Source: Aquirufa rosea (GTDB lineage: Bacteria > Bacteroidota > Bacteroidia > Cytophagales > Spirosomataceae). Taken from it: DNA of 64,000 bases. The stretch is from positions 434,001 to 498,000 of the forward strand of contig NZ_SDHY01000001.1 of assembly GCF_004118285.1 (NCBI RefSeq). The letters run 5' to 3'. The position numbers were made by a program, and so were the translations under genes. Positions 35,408 through 43,801 of the stretch are shown here, piece by piece. The number at the start of each line of letters is the position of its first letter. Positions within the stretch are counted from its first letter, which is position 1. The notes beneath the pieces were generated by a model. The model was not told the origin of the DNA, made no database searches, and was given only the letters and a program-made list of their open reading frames with translations.

Positions 35408-36637
35408 ATGAATTCCATTCAAACACGAACCCTTTCCAATGGCATAATACTGGTCCACAGGCAAGTAGTTCATACAGAAATTTCGCATGTGGGAATCATG
35501 TTAGACATAGGCAGTAGAGACGAAGATCTAGCAGAACAAGGTATTGCACATTTTTGGGAGCACATGGCCTTCAAAGGCACCCAAAAGAAGAATAACATCC
35601 AAATTATCAACCGCTTGGAAATCATTGGAGGTGAGTTAAATGCCTATACCACCAAGGAAAAAATATGTTTTCATGCTTCCGTTTTGACTCCATACTACGA
35701 AAGAGCCCTGGAATTATTAGCGGATATCACTTTTCACTCGACCTTTCCACAAAAAGAATTAGAGAAGGAAAGAAGCGTAATTTTGGAAGAAATGTCCATG
35801 TATTATGATTCTCCTGAAGATGCCATCCAAGATGATTTTGATGAATTATTATTCCCTAACCACTCGCTTGGAATGAATATCTTGGGCACTAACCAAACCG
35901 TACAAGGGTTCCAGCCTAAGGATTTATACGAATTCATTGAGAGAAATATGGATACCTCTCGCATCGTATTTTCTTCCATCGGCAAATTGCCTCATGAAAA
36001 GGTATTTCAATGGGCTGAAAAGCATTTAGGACATATAACAGCCAAGAAACAACAATTAAAAAGAACTGCACCTCAAGCCATGTTACCTGAGAGAAAAGTG
36101 GTTAAACGCGGTGTTACGCAATCACATGTGGCATTAGGAAGACAATCCTTCGAAATTGCCAATCCGAACAGAATGGCCTTTTTCACGCTCATAAATCTTT
36201 TGGGCGGCCCTGGTATGAACTCCCTATTAAACGTTTCCGTTCGAGAAAAGCATGGATTGGTTTACTCCATTGAGGCAAGTTTTACCTCGTATATAGATTC
36301 AGGTTTTTGGGCCATATATTTTGGTACTGAACCCAACCAAGTGAATAAATCCTTGAAACTCATCATGCGGGAATTTGACAAATTGCAACAAAAAACTTTG
36401 TCTGCTCCAGCCCTACAAAAAATCAAATCTCAATTGAAAGGTCAGTTGGCCATGGCAGAGGAAGGAAATTTGAATTTCATGCTCATGATGGCTAAAAACC
36501 TGTTAGACAGGGAAAAAATCGAAAGTTTAGATGAGTTATTCTTGCAAATCGACGAGATCACTTCAGATAAATTACAATCATTGGCTCAAGAGATGTTTGT
36601 TCCAGACCAACTTAGCTACCTCATCTTTGAACCTTAG
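35408..36637 (+). CDS. M16-family zinc peptidase (single-repeat, about 410 residues)
   Basis: This pitrilysin-type protease has the inverted zinc motif HFWEHMAFKGT (HxxEH with catalytic Glu) and the distal zinc ligand Glu in ERSVILEEMSMYYDSPED. The C-terminal half (LGGPGMNSLLNVSVREKHGLVYS) is the inactive-type domain that closes the peptidase chamber. At 409 residues from the ATG at 35408 it is the short M16B form, similar to mitochondrial-processing-peptidase-like proteins of bacteria, and has no signal peptide, so it is probably cytoplasmic. The gene starts 23 bases after a clear -7 element. hemW follows after 12 bases. Confidence 0.92.
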   Translation: MNSIQTRTLSNGIILVHRQVVHTEISHVGIMLDIGSRDEDLAEQGIAHFWEHMAFKGTQKKNNIQIINRLEIIGGELNAYTTKEKICFHASVLTPYYERALELLADITFHSTFPQKELEKERSVILEEMSMYYDSPEDAIQDDFDELLFPNHSLGMNILGTNQTVQGFQPKDLYEFIERNMDTSRIVFSSIGKLPHEKVFQWAEKHLGHITAKKQQLKRTAPQAMLPERKVVKRGVTQSHVALGRQSFEIANPNRMAFFTLINLLGGPGMNSLLNVSVREKHGLVYSIEASFTSYIDSGFWAIYFGTEPNQVNKSLKLIMREFDKLQQKTLSAPALQKIKSQLKGQLAMAEEGNLNFMLMMAKNLLDREKIESLDELFLQIDEITSDKLQSLAQEMFVPDQLSYLIFEP

Positions 36638-36649
36638 CCTACAAAAGTT

Positions 36650-37774
36650 TTGCACCTTTATCTGCACATACCATTTTGTCGACAGGCTTGTCATTATTGT
36701 GACTTCCATTTTTCTACACAATTATCTCAAAAGGATGAACTGCTGGAAGCCATGCTTCATGAGTTAGATAGAAAAAAGGACTACCTTTCCAATATAAACC
36801 TAGAAACCATTTATTTGGGAGGTGGTACTCCCTCCCTACTTTCTGACGAACAATTACATCAATTATTTGATCGAATACACCGCTTATTTACAGTAAATCC
36901 TCAGGCTGAAATCACCCTCGAGGCTAATCCAGAAGATTTAAACCCCGAATACATTCAGTTACTCAAACAATTAGGAGTCAATCGATTAAGCATTGGAATT
37001 CAGACATTTAACGAAGAAAGCCTTCAGTTTTTACATCGAAATCATTGCTCGCAACAATCCATTCTAGGAGTTAAAAACGCACAACATGCGGGATTAGAAA
37101 ATATCAGCATTGATATTATTTATGGTTTACCCAAGCATGAGTTAGTCGATACAGAAAAGGACATCTTACAGGCCATTGATTTAGGCGTAGAACACATTTC
37201 GGCTTATAGCCTGACCATAGAGTCGAGAACAGTATTTGGTAAACAAAAATCAAGAGGATTATTGACTGAAACACCCGAATCTAAGATGGCAGGTCATTTT
37301 GAATTAAGTCACCAATTACTAAAATCCGCGCATTTTGAGGCCTATGAGATATCCAATTTTGCTAAAAATAAGCGCTATTCTCAGCATAATTCTAGCTATT
37401 GGAATCAAGAAGAATACTTAGGCATTGGCCCTTCAGCCCATAGTTTTAACCTGCACAGCAGGCAGTGGAATATAGCCAACAATAAAAAATATATACAAGG
37501 GATTAAGGAGGGTAAAGGATTTTTTGAGCAAGAGCAACTGAGTCCTGAAAATCGAATCAACGAGTATATCATGACCCGATTAAGAACCATGTGGGGAATT
37601 GATTTGGCGTACGTAAAAAATACGTACCAACAATTGAATCAAGCCTTCCCTCAAGAGGTGTTGGAAAACTGGAAAAATAGGCAGTTTGCAGAGGAAATAA
37701 ATGGCCATTTAATCCTAACTGATTCAGGTAAATTAATCGCCGACAAATTGAGTGGCGATATTTTTTTAATTTAA
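36650..37774 (+). CDS. hemW: Radical SAM family protein HemW
   Basis: HemW is a radical S-adenosylmethionine protein related to coproporphyrinogen III dehydrogenase HemN, but characterised members act as haem chaperones. The 4Fe-4S cluster cysteines are Cys10, Cys14 and Cys17 in IPFCRQACHYCDFHF, after the conserved LYLHIPF. GGGTPSLL is the SAM-binding Gly-rich motif, and LTLEANPEDL-like EITLEANPEDLNPE follows. The C-terminal EYLGIGPSAHSF and YIMTRLRT are typical. The start is TTG at 36650, because LYLHIPFC must be at the very N-terminus and no ATG fits. It lies 12 bases after the M16 peptidase gene, in one operon. Confidence 0.92.
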   Translation: MHLYLHIPFCRQACHYCDFHFSTQLSQKDELLEAMLHELDRKKDYLSNINLETIYLGGGTPSLLSDEQLHQLFDRIHRLFTVNPQAEITLEANPEDLNPEYIQLLKQLGVNRLSIGIQTFNEESLQFLHRNHCSQQSILGVKNAQHAGLENISIDIIYGLPKHELVDTEKDILQAIDLGVEHISAYSLTIESRTVFGKQKSRGLLTETPESKMAGHFELSHQLLKSAHFEAYEISNFAKNKRYSQHNSSYWNQEEYLGIGPSAHSFNLHSRQWNIANNKKYIQGIKEGKGFFEQEQLSPENRINEYIMTRLRTMWGIDLAYVKNTYQQLNQAFPQEVLENWKNRQFAEEINGHLILTDSGKLIADKLSGDIFLI

Positions 37775-37796
37775 ACAAGCATGTCAATTAAGATTG

Positions 37797-37804
37797 TATT
37801 TTTG
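37797..37804 (+). promoter_or_regulatory. -7 promoter element of mtgA inside a small palindrome
   Basis: TATTTTTG matches TAnnTTTG and ends 25 bases before the ATG at 37830. It is flanked exactly by the inverted hexamers AGATTG (37791-37796) and CAATCT (37805-37810), which could be an operator. Confidence 0.55.
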
Positions 37805-37829
37805 CAATCTATTTAACCTAAACTATTCC

Positions 37830-38624
37830 ATGGCAAAAAGAATTGACTTAACGAAAGAGGCTCGACTGGGAACAAAATCGTCTAAATTCGGAAAAGTCAA
37901 TGCCAATCCTTCTGCCAAATCTACTTCAACTTTCAAAAAATACTTAATCAAATTGGCTTGGTTTGCCTTCTATTCATGGATTGCATCCCTAGTCATGATT
38001 TTGCTTTTCAAATTTGTTCCCATTTACTTCACCCCAACCATGGCCAGTCGGAAAATAGATGCCATACTAGAGGGAAAGCCCAGTAAGATTTATTCCAATT
38101 GGACACCATATTCTGAAATAGATAAAAACTGTGCCTTGGCAGTTATCGCCTCGGAGGACCAATTATTCCCTGAGCACAGTGGCTTTGACTTTGAAGCCAT
38201 GTGGGGTGCCATGAGGCACAATATGAAAGGCAAGCGCATCAAAGGAGCTAGTACCATTTCCCAACAAGTAGCAAAAAATGTCTTTTTATGGCAAGGAAGA
38301 AGTTATTTGAGAAAAGGATTAGAAGCCTATTTCACCTTCATGATTGAAATAATTTGGGGCAAAAAAAGAATTATCGAAGTGTACCTCAATGTAGCCGAAA
38401 CAGGTAAAATGACTTTCGGAGTAGAAGCAGCCTGCAGACGGTATTATGGCCACTCTGCTTTGGAAGTAAGTAAAGCTGAAGCCGCCCGAATTGCTGCAGT
38501 ATTACCTAATCCGATTCGTTTCTCCATTGAAAATCCTTCTAATTACGTGCAAAGAAGAACGGCCACCATTCAGCGACAAATGAGAATGTTAGGAGGTAAA
38601 AAATTCTTAAATCAAATTGACTAG
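37830..38624 (+). CDS. mtgA: Monofunctional peptidoglycan glycosyltransferase
   Basis: This GT51 enzyme polymerises lipid II into glycan strands at the outer face of the inner membrane. A basic N-terminal tail (residues 1-36) precedes one membrane helix (about 39-63). The catalytic domain has the family blocks in order: VIASEDQLFPEHSGFDF (catalytic Glu109), KGASTISQQVAKNVFLW, RKGLEAYFTFMIE, KKRIIEVYLNVAETG and GVEAACRRYYG. There is no transpeptidase domain, so 264 residues is normal. The ATG at 37830 follows a good -7 element; the TTG at 37794 lies upstream of it. The gene ends in a four-base stop overlap (CTAG) with the convergent MGMT-like gene. Confidence 0.94.
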   Translation: MAKRIDLTKEARLGTKSSKFGKVNANPSAKSTSTFKKYLIKLAWFAFYSWIASLVMILLFKFVPIYFTPTMASRKIDAILEGKPSKIYSNWTPYSEIDKNCALAVIASEDQLFPEHSGFDFEAMWGAMRHNMKGKRIKGASTISQQVAKNVFLWQGRSYLRKGLEAYFTFMIEIIWGKKRIIEVYLNVAETGKMTFGVEAACRRYYGHSALEVSKAEAARIAAVLPNPIRFSIENPSNYVQRRTATIQRQMRMLGGKKFLNQID

Positions 38625-38956
38625 ATCTGTAATTCTTGCGAAGGATCCCAAAAATGCATTGGAAAATTCACGATTTTATCCTCTCGAATCACCAAGCCTT
38701 CAGCCTCCAATAATTCTTGCATTCGATCGCCTCCAAAAAAATGTTTCCCTGTCAATAAACCATTTCGATTGACTACCCGATGAGCGGGAACATCTGGTAA
38801 TGTATGGGAAGCATTCATAGCCCATCCCACCATCCGAGCACCACCCTTCATCCCTAAATAAGCTGCAATGGCACCGTAAGATGTCACTCGTCCATGTGGA
38901 ATCAATTGAACCACCTGATAAATGGCATCAAAAGAATTTAGTTGGTTGCTGCTCAT
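38621..38956 (-). CDS. Alkyltransferase-like (ATL) DNA-binding protein without catalytic Cys
   Basis: The 111-residue protein is the C-terminal DNA-binding domain of O6-alkylguanine-DNA alkyltransferase (SFDAIYQVVQLIPHGRVTSYGAIAAYLG, with recognition helix and Arg41). In the active-site position the family PCHR motif reads PAHR (57-60), with Ala58 in place of the nucleophilic Cys. It therefore cannot accept alkyl groups. By analogy with ATL proteins (which mostly have Trp there) it probably binds O6-alkylguanine in DNA and recruits nucleotide excision repair. It is 20 bases downstream of the DUF3109 gene on the same strand and overlaps the mtgA stop by four bases. Confidence 0.88.
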   Translation of the reverse strand: MSSNQLNSFDAIYQVVQLIPHGRVTSYGAIAAYLGMKGGARMVGWAMNASHTLPDVPAHRVVNRNGLLTGKHFFGGDRMQELLEAEGLVIREDKIVNFPMHFWDPSQELQI

Positions 38957-38976
38957 ACAATTGATGATACAAACGA

Positions 38977-39552
38977 TTATTTTGAAATATTTCTTTCCTC
39001 TATTTCATTTTCCAATTCTTGATACCAGGCAGCACCAAACTTTCGGATTAGGGGCTCCTTAAGGAACTTGTAAATGGGTACCCCTAATTGCTTACCATGT
39101 GAACAAGCATCAGAACATATCGACCATCGATCGTAATTAAGTGCTTGAAATTCAGCTAATTTAGCAATCCTAATTGGATATAAATGACATGAAATAGGCT
39201 TCCGAAAATCAATCTTTCCGTCGAAATACGCCTGCTCTATTCCACACTTTAAATATTTTTTTTCATCATAATACGCATAAACACATTCTCTTCCTTGGAT
39301 GACTGGTGTGGAATAATCGCCATCTTCATCCTTTACCCAAGTTCCAACTTCTTTAATCACCGCTTTCCCATCTTCGGATAAATAAGGAGCAATTTGTTCT
39401 TGAATGCCTTCTAATATACTGAGTTCTTCTTCTTCCAACGGAGCACCCAAATCACCCTCCACGCAACAAGCCCCTTTACATTTACTTAAATCACACACAA
39501 AGAACTCATCTGCCACATCTTCACTGATAACTGTATCGTCAATTAATATCAT
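38977..39552 (-). CDS. DUF3109-family cysteine-rich protein
   Basis: The 191-residue soluble protein has the DUF3109 pattern: [20 protein letters not shown] near the N-terminus (residues 17-36), a middle [29 protein letters not shown], and [18 protein letters not shown]. The spaced cysteines resemble those of the YkgJ/zinc-or-iron-binding family, so a metal cluster is likely. The function is not known. It has one of the best promoters of the window (39568-39601) and is followed by the ATL gene after 20 bases, so both are probably co-transcribed. Confidence 0.85.
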   Translation of the reverse strand: MILIDDTVISEDVADEFFVCDLSKCKGACCVEGDLGAPLEEEELSILEGIQEQIAPYLSEDGKAVIKEVGTWVKDEDGDYSTPVIQGRECVYAYYDEKKYLKCGIEQAYFDGKIDFRKPISCHLYPIRIAKLAEFQALNYDRWSICSDACSHGKQLGVPIYKFLKEPLIRKFGAAWYQELENEIEERNISK

Positions 39553-39567
39553 TTGATCAATTTTTCA

Positions 39568-39601
39568 CAAAGGTAAAGATATTCTCATGCAATTTTACAA
39601 A
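39568..39601 (-). promoter_or_regulatory. Consensus promoter of the DUF3109-ATL operon
   Basis: On the minus strand TTTG is followed after 22 bases by TACCTTTG (39575-39568), matching the Bacteroidota consensus. The -7 element ends 15 bases before the ATG at 39552. Confidence 0.65.
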
Positions 39602-39706
39602 AGCAATTTTAGCAATAATCCCTAGAGGCAAGCGTTGAATGATATTATTTGGTAATTTTACAACAAATTAACTGCCGAGTGTAAATCGGCATTTTATCTT
39701 TCCTAT

Positions 39707-41323
39707 ATGATTCAAAAAAAGCTACTTTTTCTTTTTTTGTGGCTTTCTTGCTACATATCTAATTCTCTTATTGCACGTACTCCAACAGATACATTAAGCT
39801 TAGGAAATTTAAAAGTAGCGGTGCATCCCTCTGCCAAATCTATTTTGGAGAAAGAGTGGGCTATGTTAGGTGCAAACAAAAAGTTTGTGGGGATGATGAA
39901 AGAAAAAATGCGTTTATTTTTTCCGTTAATTGAACCAATTTTAAAGGAAGGAAATATACCTGAAGACTTTAAATACCTATGCGTGCAAGAAAGTTCGCTC
40001 AATCCTAATGCCGTTTCTACCTCCAATGCCGTAGGCTATTGGCAGTTTAAACTAGAAACGGCTAAAGATGTGGGACTAAGAGTCAATAAAGAGGTAGATG
40101 AAAGGCGACATATCATGGAAGCAACCAAAGGAGCCGTTAATTATCTATCACGCAATAATACCGTACTTGATAACTGGTTAAGCACGCTTTTATCTTATCG
40201 ACTAGGACTAGGCACTTTGAAAAAAATGCCTTTGGCGACCGACTGGTCTGGTAAATCCCTGATTGAAGTGGACTCCAGTACAGACTGGTACGTGCTCAGA
40301 TTTTTAGCCTACAAACACTTTTGGGAAACAGAATTACAACTTAATTCAGAGGAAAACAATACTTCTGCGGCTCCTAGTATGATTACCTACACCCAGGTGA
40401 AGGGTAAAAATTTGATGGAATTATCTGATGAATGGAAAGTTAGTTATGACGATTTAAAAAAATATAATTCCTGGGTTTTAAAAGATTGGGTGCCTGAAGA
40501 CAAAGAATATACGCTTTACCACCCTTCCAATGTGTCCATTTTTGAATCGAAAGGACCTGTTAGTATGGCAGCACAAAACACTGTTTTGACTGCCTCCATT
40601 GATACCAACAAATTATACGTAGAAAAAGAAGTACCTCAGGAAGCTCTTTACCCTAAGAAAAAACATAAACCTATTTTAAGCGATAAAGTGGAAATGCGTT
40701 GGCATACCGTGGAAGCTGGCGAAAGCTTGACTTCTATCGCGAAGAAATACGACATGAAGTTGCCTGATTTGGTCAAAATAAATGGGCTTGATATGAGTTC
40801 TACCATTAATTTGGGGCAAAAAATTAAAGTATCAAGAAAAATTCCCATGTTAGAACTCATTGCTGAGCAGTTAGACGAAAAAGCAAAAAAAGAACCGGTG
40901 ATGGTTAATACTCCAACTGAAAGAATTGAAAAGATAGAGAAACCTGAAAAGACAGAATCAGATGAACCTAAAGTAAGGATCAAAAGCAACACAGGAAGTG
41001 ATTACATAGACCCTGCAGTCAGTAGAGAAATTACAATACGTTCAGAAAATTCAGAAAAGGATTATACACCTAGCCAAACTACCCCTGTAGAAAATCCGAT
41101 TAGTAAAGCAGCTGAAAAAATCAGTTCAAGTCTTGAGATAAAGGCAATTTCTATTGCTAGGGAAAAAACAAATTCAACTTCAATCCATCTAGTTAAATCA
41201 GGTGAAACCCTGTTCAGAATTGCTTCACAATATGGCATAACAGTTCAAAACCTATTGGATTGGAACAAATTGGGGAAAAACCCTAAAATTCAAGTGGGAC
41301 AGCAATTGAAAGTTAAACCCTAA
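39707..41323 (+). CDS. LysM-containing lytic transglycosylase (MltD-like)
   Basis: This secreted peptidoglycan hydrolase has 538 residues. Residues 1 to about 23 form a signal peptide. The SLT-type catalytic domain follows at about 60-190, with the catalytic Glu in LCVQESSLNPNAVS and the supporting AVGYWQFKLETAKDVG and GAVNYLSRNN segments. Three LysM-like units come next: a degenerate one at about 222-265 (YTQVKGKNLMELSDEWKVSYDD), then WHTVEAGESLTSIAKKYDMK near 337 and IHLVKSGETLFRIASQYGIT near 487. The last two flank a low-complexity Glu/Lys/Ser linker. It should cut glycan strands to 1,6-anhydro-muropeptides. A small hairpin TGCCGA/TCGGCA lies in its leader (39673-39691). It converges on the O-methyltransferase gene with a four-base overlap. 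Confidence 0.9.
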   Translation: MIQKKLLFLFLWLSCYISNSLIARTPTDTLSLGNLKVAVHPSAKSILEKEWAMLGANKKFVGMMKEKMRLFFPLIEPILKEGNIPEDFKYLCVQESSLNPNAVSTSNAVGYWQFKLETAKDVGLRVNKEVDERRHIMEATKGAVNYLSRNNTVLDNWLSTLLSYRLGLGTLKKMPLATDWSGKSLIEVDSSTDWYVLRFLAYKHFWETELQLNSEENNTSAAPSMITYTQVKGKNLMELSDEWKVSYDDLKKYNSWVLKDWVPEDKEYTLYHPSNVSIFESKGPVSMAAQNTVLTASIDTNKLYVEKEVPQEALYPKKKHKPILSDKVEMRWHTVEAGESLTSIAKKYDMKLPDLVKINGLDMSSTINLGQKIKVSRKIPMLELIAEQLDEKAKKEPVMVNTPTERIEKIEKPEKTESDEPKVRIKSNTGSDYIDPAVSREITIRSENSEKDYTPSQTTPVENPISKAAEKISSSLEIKAISIAREKTNSTSIHLVKSGETLFRIASQYGITVQNLLDWNKLGKNPKIQVGQQLKVKP

Positions 41324-41961
41324 TCGATTTTCCTAAGAATATACAAGCCATCTCGCAAGGGGAGCAATAAATTCTCTACTCGGGGGTCGTCCATACACTT
41401 TTGATTAAAGTCGCGTAAGGCTTGGGTAGATTTATCTTTGGCAGACTCATCCACTACTTTGCCGCTCCAAAGTACATTGTCCACAATAATTAATCCACCT
41501 TTTCTGACCTTATCAACAATTAAATCAAAATAGAGCCCATATTTACGTTTATCTGCATCAATAAATACTAAATCTATTGTGTCATGAATCTTGGGAATTT
41601 CATCTTGCGCATCAGCAATACGATAATCAATTTGTGCAGTAAGAGGAGATTGATTGAAAAAAGAACGGGTAAAACTTTCCAATTCCTCATTGATATCGAT
41701 GGTAATCAACTTACCGTCTGCCACTAAACCCTCTGCTAAACATAAGGCTGAATAACCCGTATATGTTCCTATTTCAACAATTAATTTAGGTTGAAGCAAT
41801 GAAGATAGCAATGCTAAAAAACGACCCTGCAAATGCCCAGAAAGCATCCTTGGCTGTAAAATTTGGGCATGTGTCTCTCTAGAAAGTCGTTTCAATAAAT
41901 CACTTTCTGGATTTGAAAATGCCCTGGAATAAGCATCAATGGCTGGATCAATAAATTCCAT
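41320..41961 (-). CDS. Class I SAM-dependent O-methyltransferase (family 3)
   Basis: The 213-residue protein resembles caffeoyl-CoA/catechol O-methyltransferases. The SAM-binding VEIGTYTGYSALCLAEGL (residues about 66-83) is followed by the acidic loop ITIDINEELE, IDLVFIDADKRKYGLYFDLI with the metal-binding Asp, and IIVDNVLWSGKVVD. The bacterial substrates of this group are mostly unknown. It follows the second methyltransferase gene after four bases and ends in a four-base stop overlap with the lytic transglycosylase gene. Confidence 0.9.
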   Translation of the reverse strand: MEFIDPAIDAYSRAFSNPESDLLKRLSRETHAQILQPRMLSGHLQGRFLALLSSLLQPKLIVEIGTYTGYSALCLAEGLVADGKLITIDINEELESFTRSFFNQSPLTAQIDYRIADAQDEIPKIHDTIDLVFIDADKRKYGLYFDLIVDKVRKGGLIIVDNVLWSGKVVDESAKDKSTQALRDFNQKCMDDPRVENLLLPLRDGLYILRKID

Positions 41962-41965
41962 AGGC

Positions 41966-42736
41966 TTATTTTATTCCTGTATAAAAGAAATCAAAAGAAG
42001 AATCTGGAGTCTGATTGAGTGAATAATCCTCTACCTGAATAGAATCAACTAGTTGATTATTTGCCTTGGAAACAATCAGTCTACTCATGCGATTAGCTAT
42101 ATCATAAGGCACTTGTAACCAGGTTCTTGGTAATAAATATTGCAAATTGAAGATGTCAAAACGCGTAATTTTTTGCACGGATTTTTTATTCTCTTCATAA
42201 TATTCCATCACTTTTGCATTTCCGTGAATTCCTTCAGTAATCACAGTAGAAAAATGCTTTTTCATCAAATTTTCGAGGCTATGGGCATCATATTCACGTA
42301 CATGCCATGGATTTCTAGTTAGCGAGAATTTCTTATTAACGGTGGTCAAATAGAGCTTTCCACCCGGCTTTAAAACACGTGCTGCTTCTTGAAGGAAAAA
42401 ATCATCATTTTCAATATGCTCTATCACCTGAAAAGTGATTACAAAATCAAAATGATCAGAAGGCAAATCCTTTAAAGGAGGCAAAAACATGTCTATAAAT
42501 CGAAAGGAGGGATATTTTTTACTCAATTCATCCATCAATTCAGTGTTTTTATCTACTCCCGTATAATGACTTACCTGTGGAGCTAAAACCCCTACTCCCC
42601 TTCCCGTTCCACAACCTATCTCCAACACATTTCCTGATACTAAATGACTTACATGGAGATAGGGAAATAAAAGTCGTTGATGGATGGGATTATCAGAAGC
42701 AATTTCGGAAGAGGCTATTTCGGTAGTTTTATACAT
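41966..42736 (-). CDS. Class I SAM-dependent methyltransferase
   Basis: The protein has the UbiE/Methyltransf_11 pattern: NVLEIGCGTGRGVGVLAP (motif I, about residues 33-50), VITFQVIEHIENDDFFLQEA, VLKPGGKLYLTT (motif III). The C-terminal half is less conserved. The substrate is unknown. I use the ATG at 42736 (256 residues). The frame is open to 42811, but the clear -7 element at 42754-42761 lies within that extension. It probably forms an operon with the O-methyltransferase gene four bases downstream. Confidence 0.86.
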   Translation of the reverse strand: MYKTTEIASSEIASDNPIHQRLLFPYLHVSHLVSGNVLEIGCGTGRGVGVLAPQVSHYTGVDKNTELMDELSKKYPSFRFIDMFLPPLKDLPSDHFDFVITFQVIEHIENDDFFLQEAARVLKPGGKLYLTTVNKKFSLTRNPWHVREYDAHSLENLMKKHFSTVITEGIHGNAKVMEYYEENKKSVQKITRFDIFNLQYLLPRTWLQVPYDIANRMSRLIVSKANNQLVDSIQVEDYSLNQTPDSSFDFFYTGIK

Positions 42737-42753
42737 ATGATTGAATTTGCATA

Positions 42754-42761
42754 CAAAGGTA
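42754..42761 (-). promoter_or_regulatory. -7 promoter element of the methyltransferase pair
   Basis: TACCTTTG on the minus strand matches TAnnTTTG and lies 17 bases before the ATG at 42736. It decides the start codon of that gene. Confidence 0.55.
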
Positions 42762-42794
42762 GGAATAATCAAATAAATATTTTTTTTGAAAAAA

Positions 42795-42826
42795 TTTGGT
42801 TTGAAATACAAACTACATTAATATTG
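42795..42826 (+). promoter_or_regulatory. Probable promoter of the membrane protein/HTH pair
   Basis: TTTG at 42795-42798 is followed after 20 bases by TAATATTG (42819-42826), one mismatch from TAnnTTTG. It ends 23 bases before the ATG at 42850. Confidence 0.5.
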
Positions 42827-42849
42827 TAAACACTAAACCGCTAATAACA

Positions 42850-43410
42850 ATGCCTAAAACTTTATTAAATCCCAACGAGAGCTTGGCAATTATTCAAAAA
42901 GTAGTTTTATCTACCCGTCAAGATTACCATATTAAAAGAAAATTCTATATCCTTTGGGGTTTACTGATTGCCATCGCTAGTTTCTCCCAATATGCCATTC
43001 AACTCAATCTGATTCCCTTGCCTTGGTATTCCCCTTGGATTTTTTTTCCTGGTATTGGATTCATATTAAGTATAATTTGGGGTTTATCCAGCAAAAAGTC
43101 TTCTTTGAGTTATTATAACCATTTTGTCCTAACCATGTGGTTTACCTTATACATAGCCATGGGTTTATCGCTCTTTGTAGCTTTGTTTAATGAAATAAGC
43201 CCATTCCCCTATCTTTTGATTTGTGTGGGAACAGGAACAAATATTTCTGGATTTTTAATGAAAAACCGAATATTCATTATATCTGGAATTATGTTAGGAC
43301 TAGGTGCAATCTATTGTTTATTTATCCCCTTTCATCAACAATTACTCCTAAATGGGACATGCATGATTGTGGGAAATGTTTTGCCCAATCTGATCACTCA
43401 TCATGTTTAA
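42850..43410 (+). CDS. Six-helix membrane protein of unknown function
   Basis: The 186-residue protein begins with a soluble N-terminal stretch of about 35 residues (ESLAIIQKVVLSTRQDYHIK) and then has about six hydrophobic helices (for example FYILWGLLIAIASFSQYAIQ and IFIISGIMLGLGAIYCLF). I recognise no family with certainty. Its last eight bases overlap the start of the small winged-helix regulator gene downstream, so the two are translationally linked. Similar pairs of a membrane protein and a small DNA-binding protein are known in Bacteroidota, but the role of this one is open. Confidence 0.7.
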   Translation: MPKTLLNPNESLAIIQKVVLSTRQDYHIKRKFYILWGLLIAIASFSQYAIQLNLIPLPWYSPWIFFPGIGFILSIIWGLSSKKSSLSYYNHFVLTMWFTLYIAMGLSLFVALFNEISPFPYLLICVGTGTNISGFLMKNRIFIISGIMLGLGAIYCLFIPFHQQLLLNGTCMIVGNVLPNLITHHV

Positions 43411-43702
43411 TGAATTAGATCCTTTATTAAATTCTCCTGTAAGATTAGCTATTATGTCTATTTTACTAACAGTTAAACATGCGCACTTCAATGATTTATT
43501 AAAAGAAACACAAACCACGCAAGGTAATTTGAGCCACCAACTTAAAAAACTGCATGAAGCACAATACATCTACATAGAGAAAACTTACAAAAACAATTAC
43601 CCATTAACCATCATTAGTCTGTCTGAAAAGGGGAAAATTGCCTTTGAAACCTATGTAGAAAACATAAAAAAATATTTACACCTAAATGAGAATAATACCT
43701 AA
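43403..43702 (+). CDS. Small winged-helix transcriptional regulator
   Basis: The 99-residue protein is almost entirely one winged-helix domain of the MarR/ArsR-like HTH_34 type: SPVRLAIMSILLTVKHAHFN, DLLKETQTTQGNLSHQLKKL (recognition helix), then the wing YIYIEKTYKNNYPLTIISLS and a final helix for dimerisation. No ligand-binding domain or metal ligands are visible. The start ATG lies inside the 3' end of the upstream membrane-protein gene (eight-base overlap), which indicates translational coupling and makes that membrane protein the likeliest functional partner or target. A terminator follows at 43752. Confidence 0.88.
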   Translation: MFNELDPLLNSPVRLAIMSILLTVKHAHFNDLLKETQTTQGNLSHQLKKLHEAQYIYIEKTYKNNYPLTIISLSEKGKIAFETYVENIKKYLHLNENNT

Positions 43703-43751
43703 CCACCATACATCATAGCTAAATCATACATAATGATTTCGGGCTAAGATT

Positions 43752-43786
43752 AAAATCCTGATTTTCTATGAAGGTCAGGATTTTTT
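43752..43786 (+). terminator. Rho-independent terminator
   Basis: AAAATCCTGA and TCAGGATTTT form a perfect ten-pair stem with a 13-base loop and T tail, 50 bases after the winged-helix gene. Confidence 0.85.
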
Positions 43787-43801
43787 AATTTTATTCATCC
43801 A

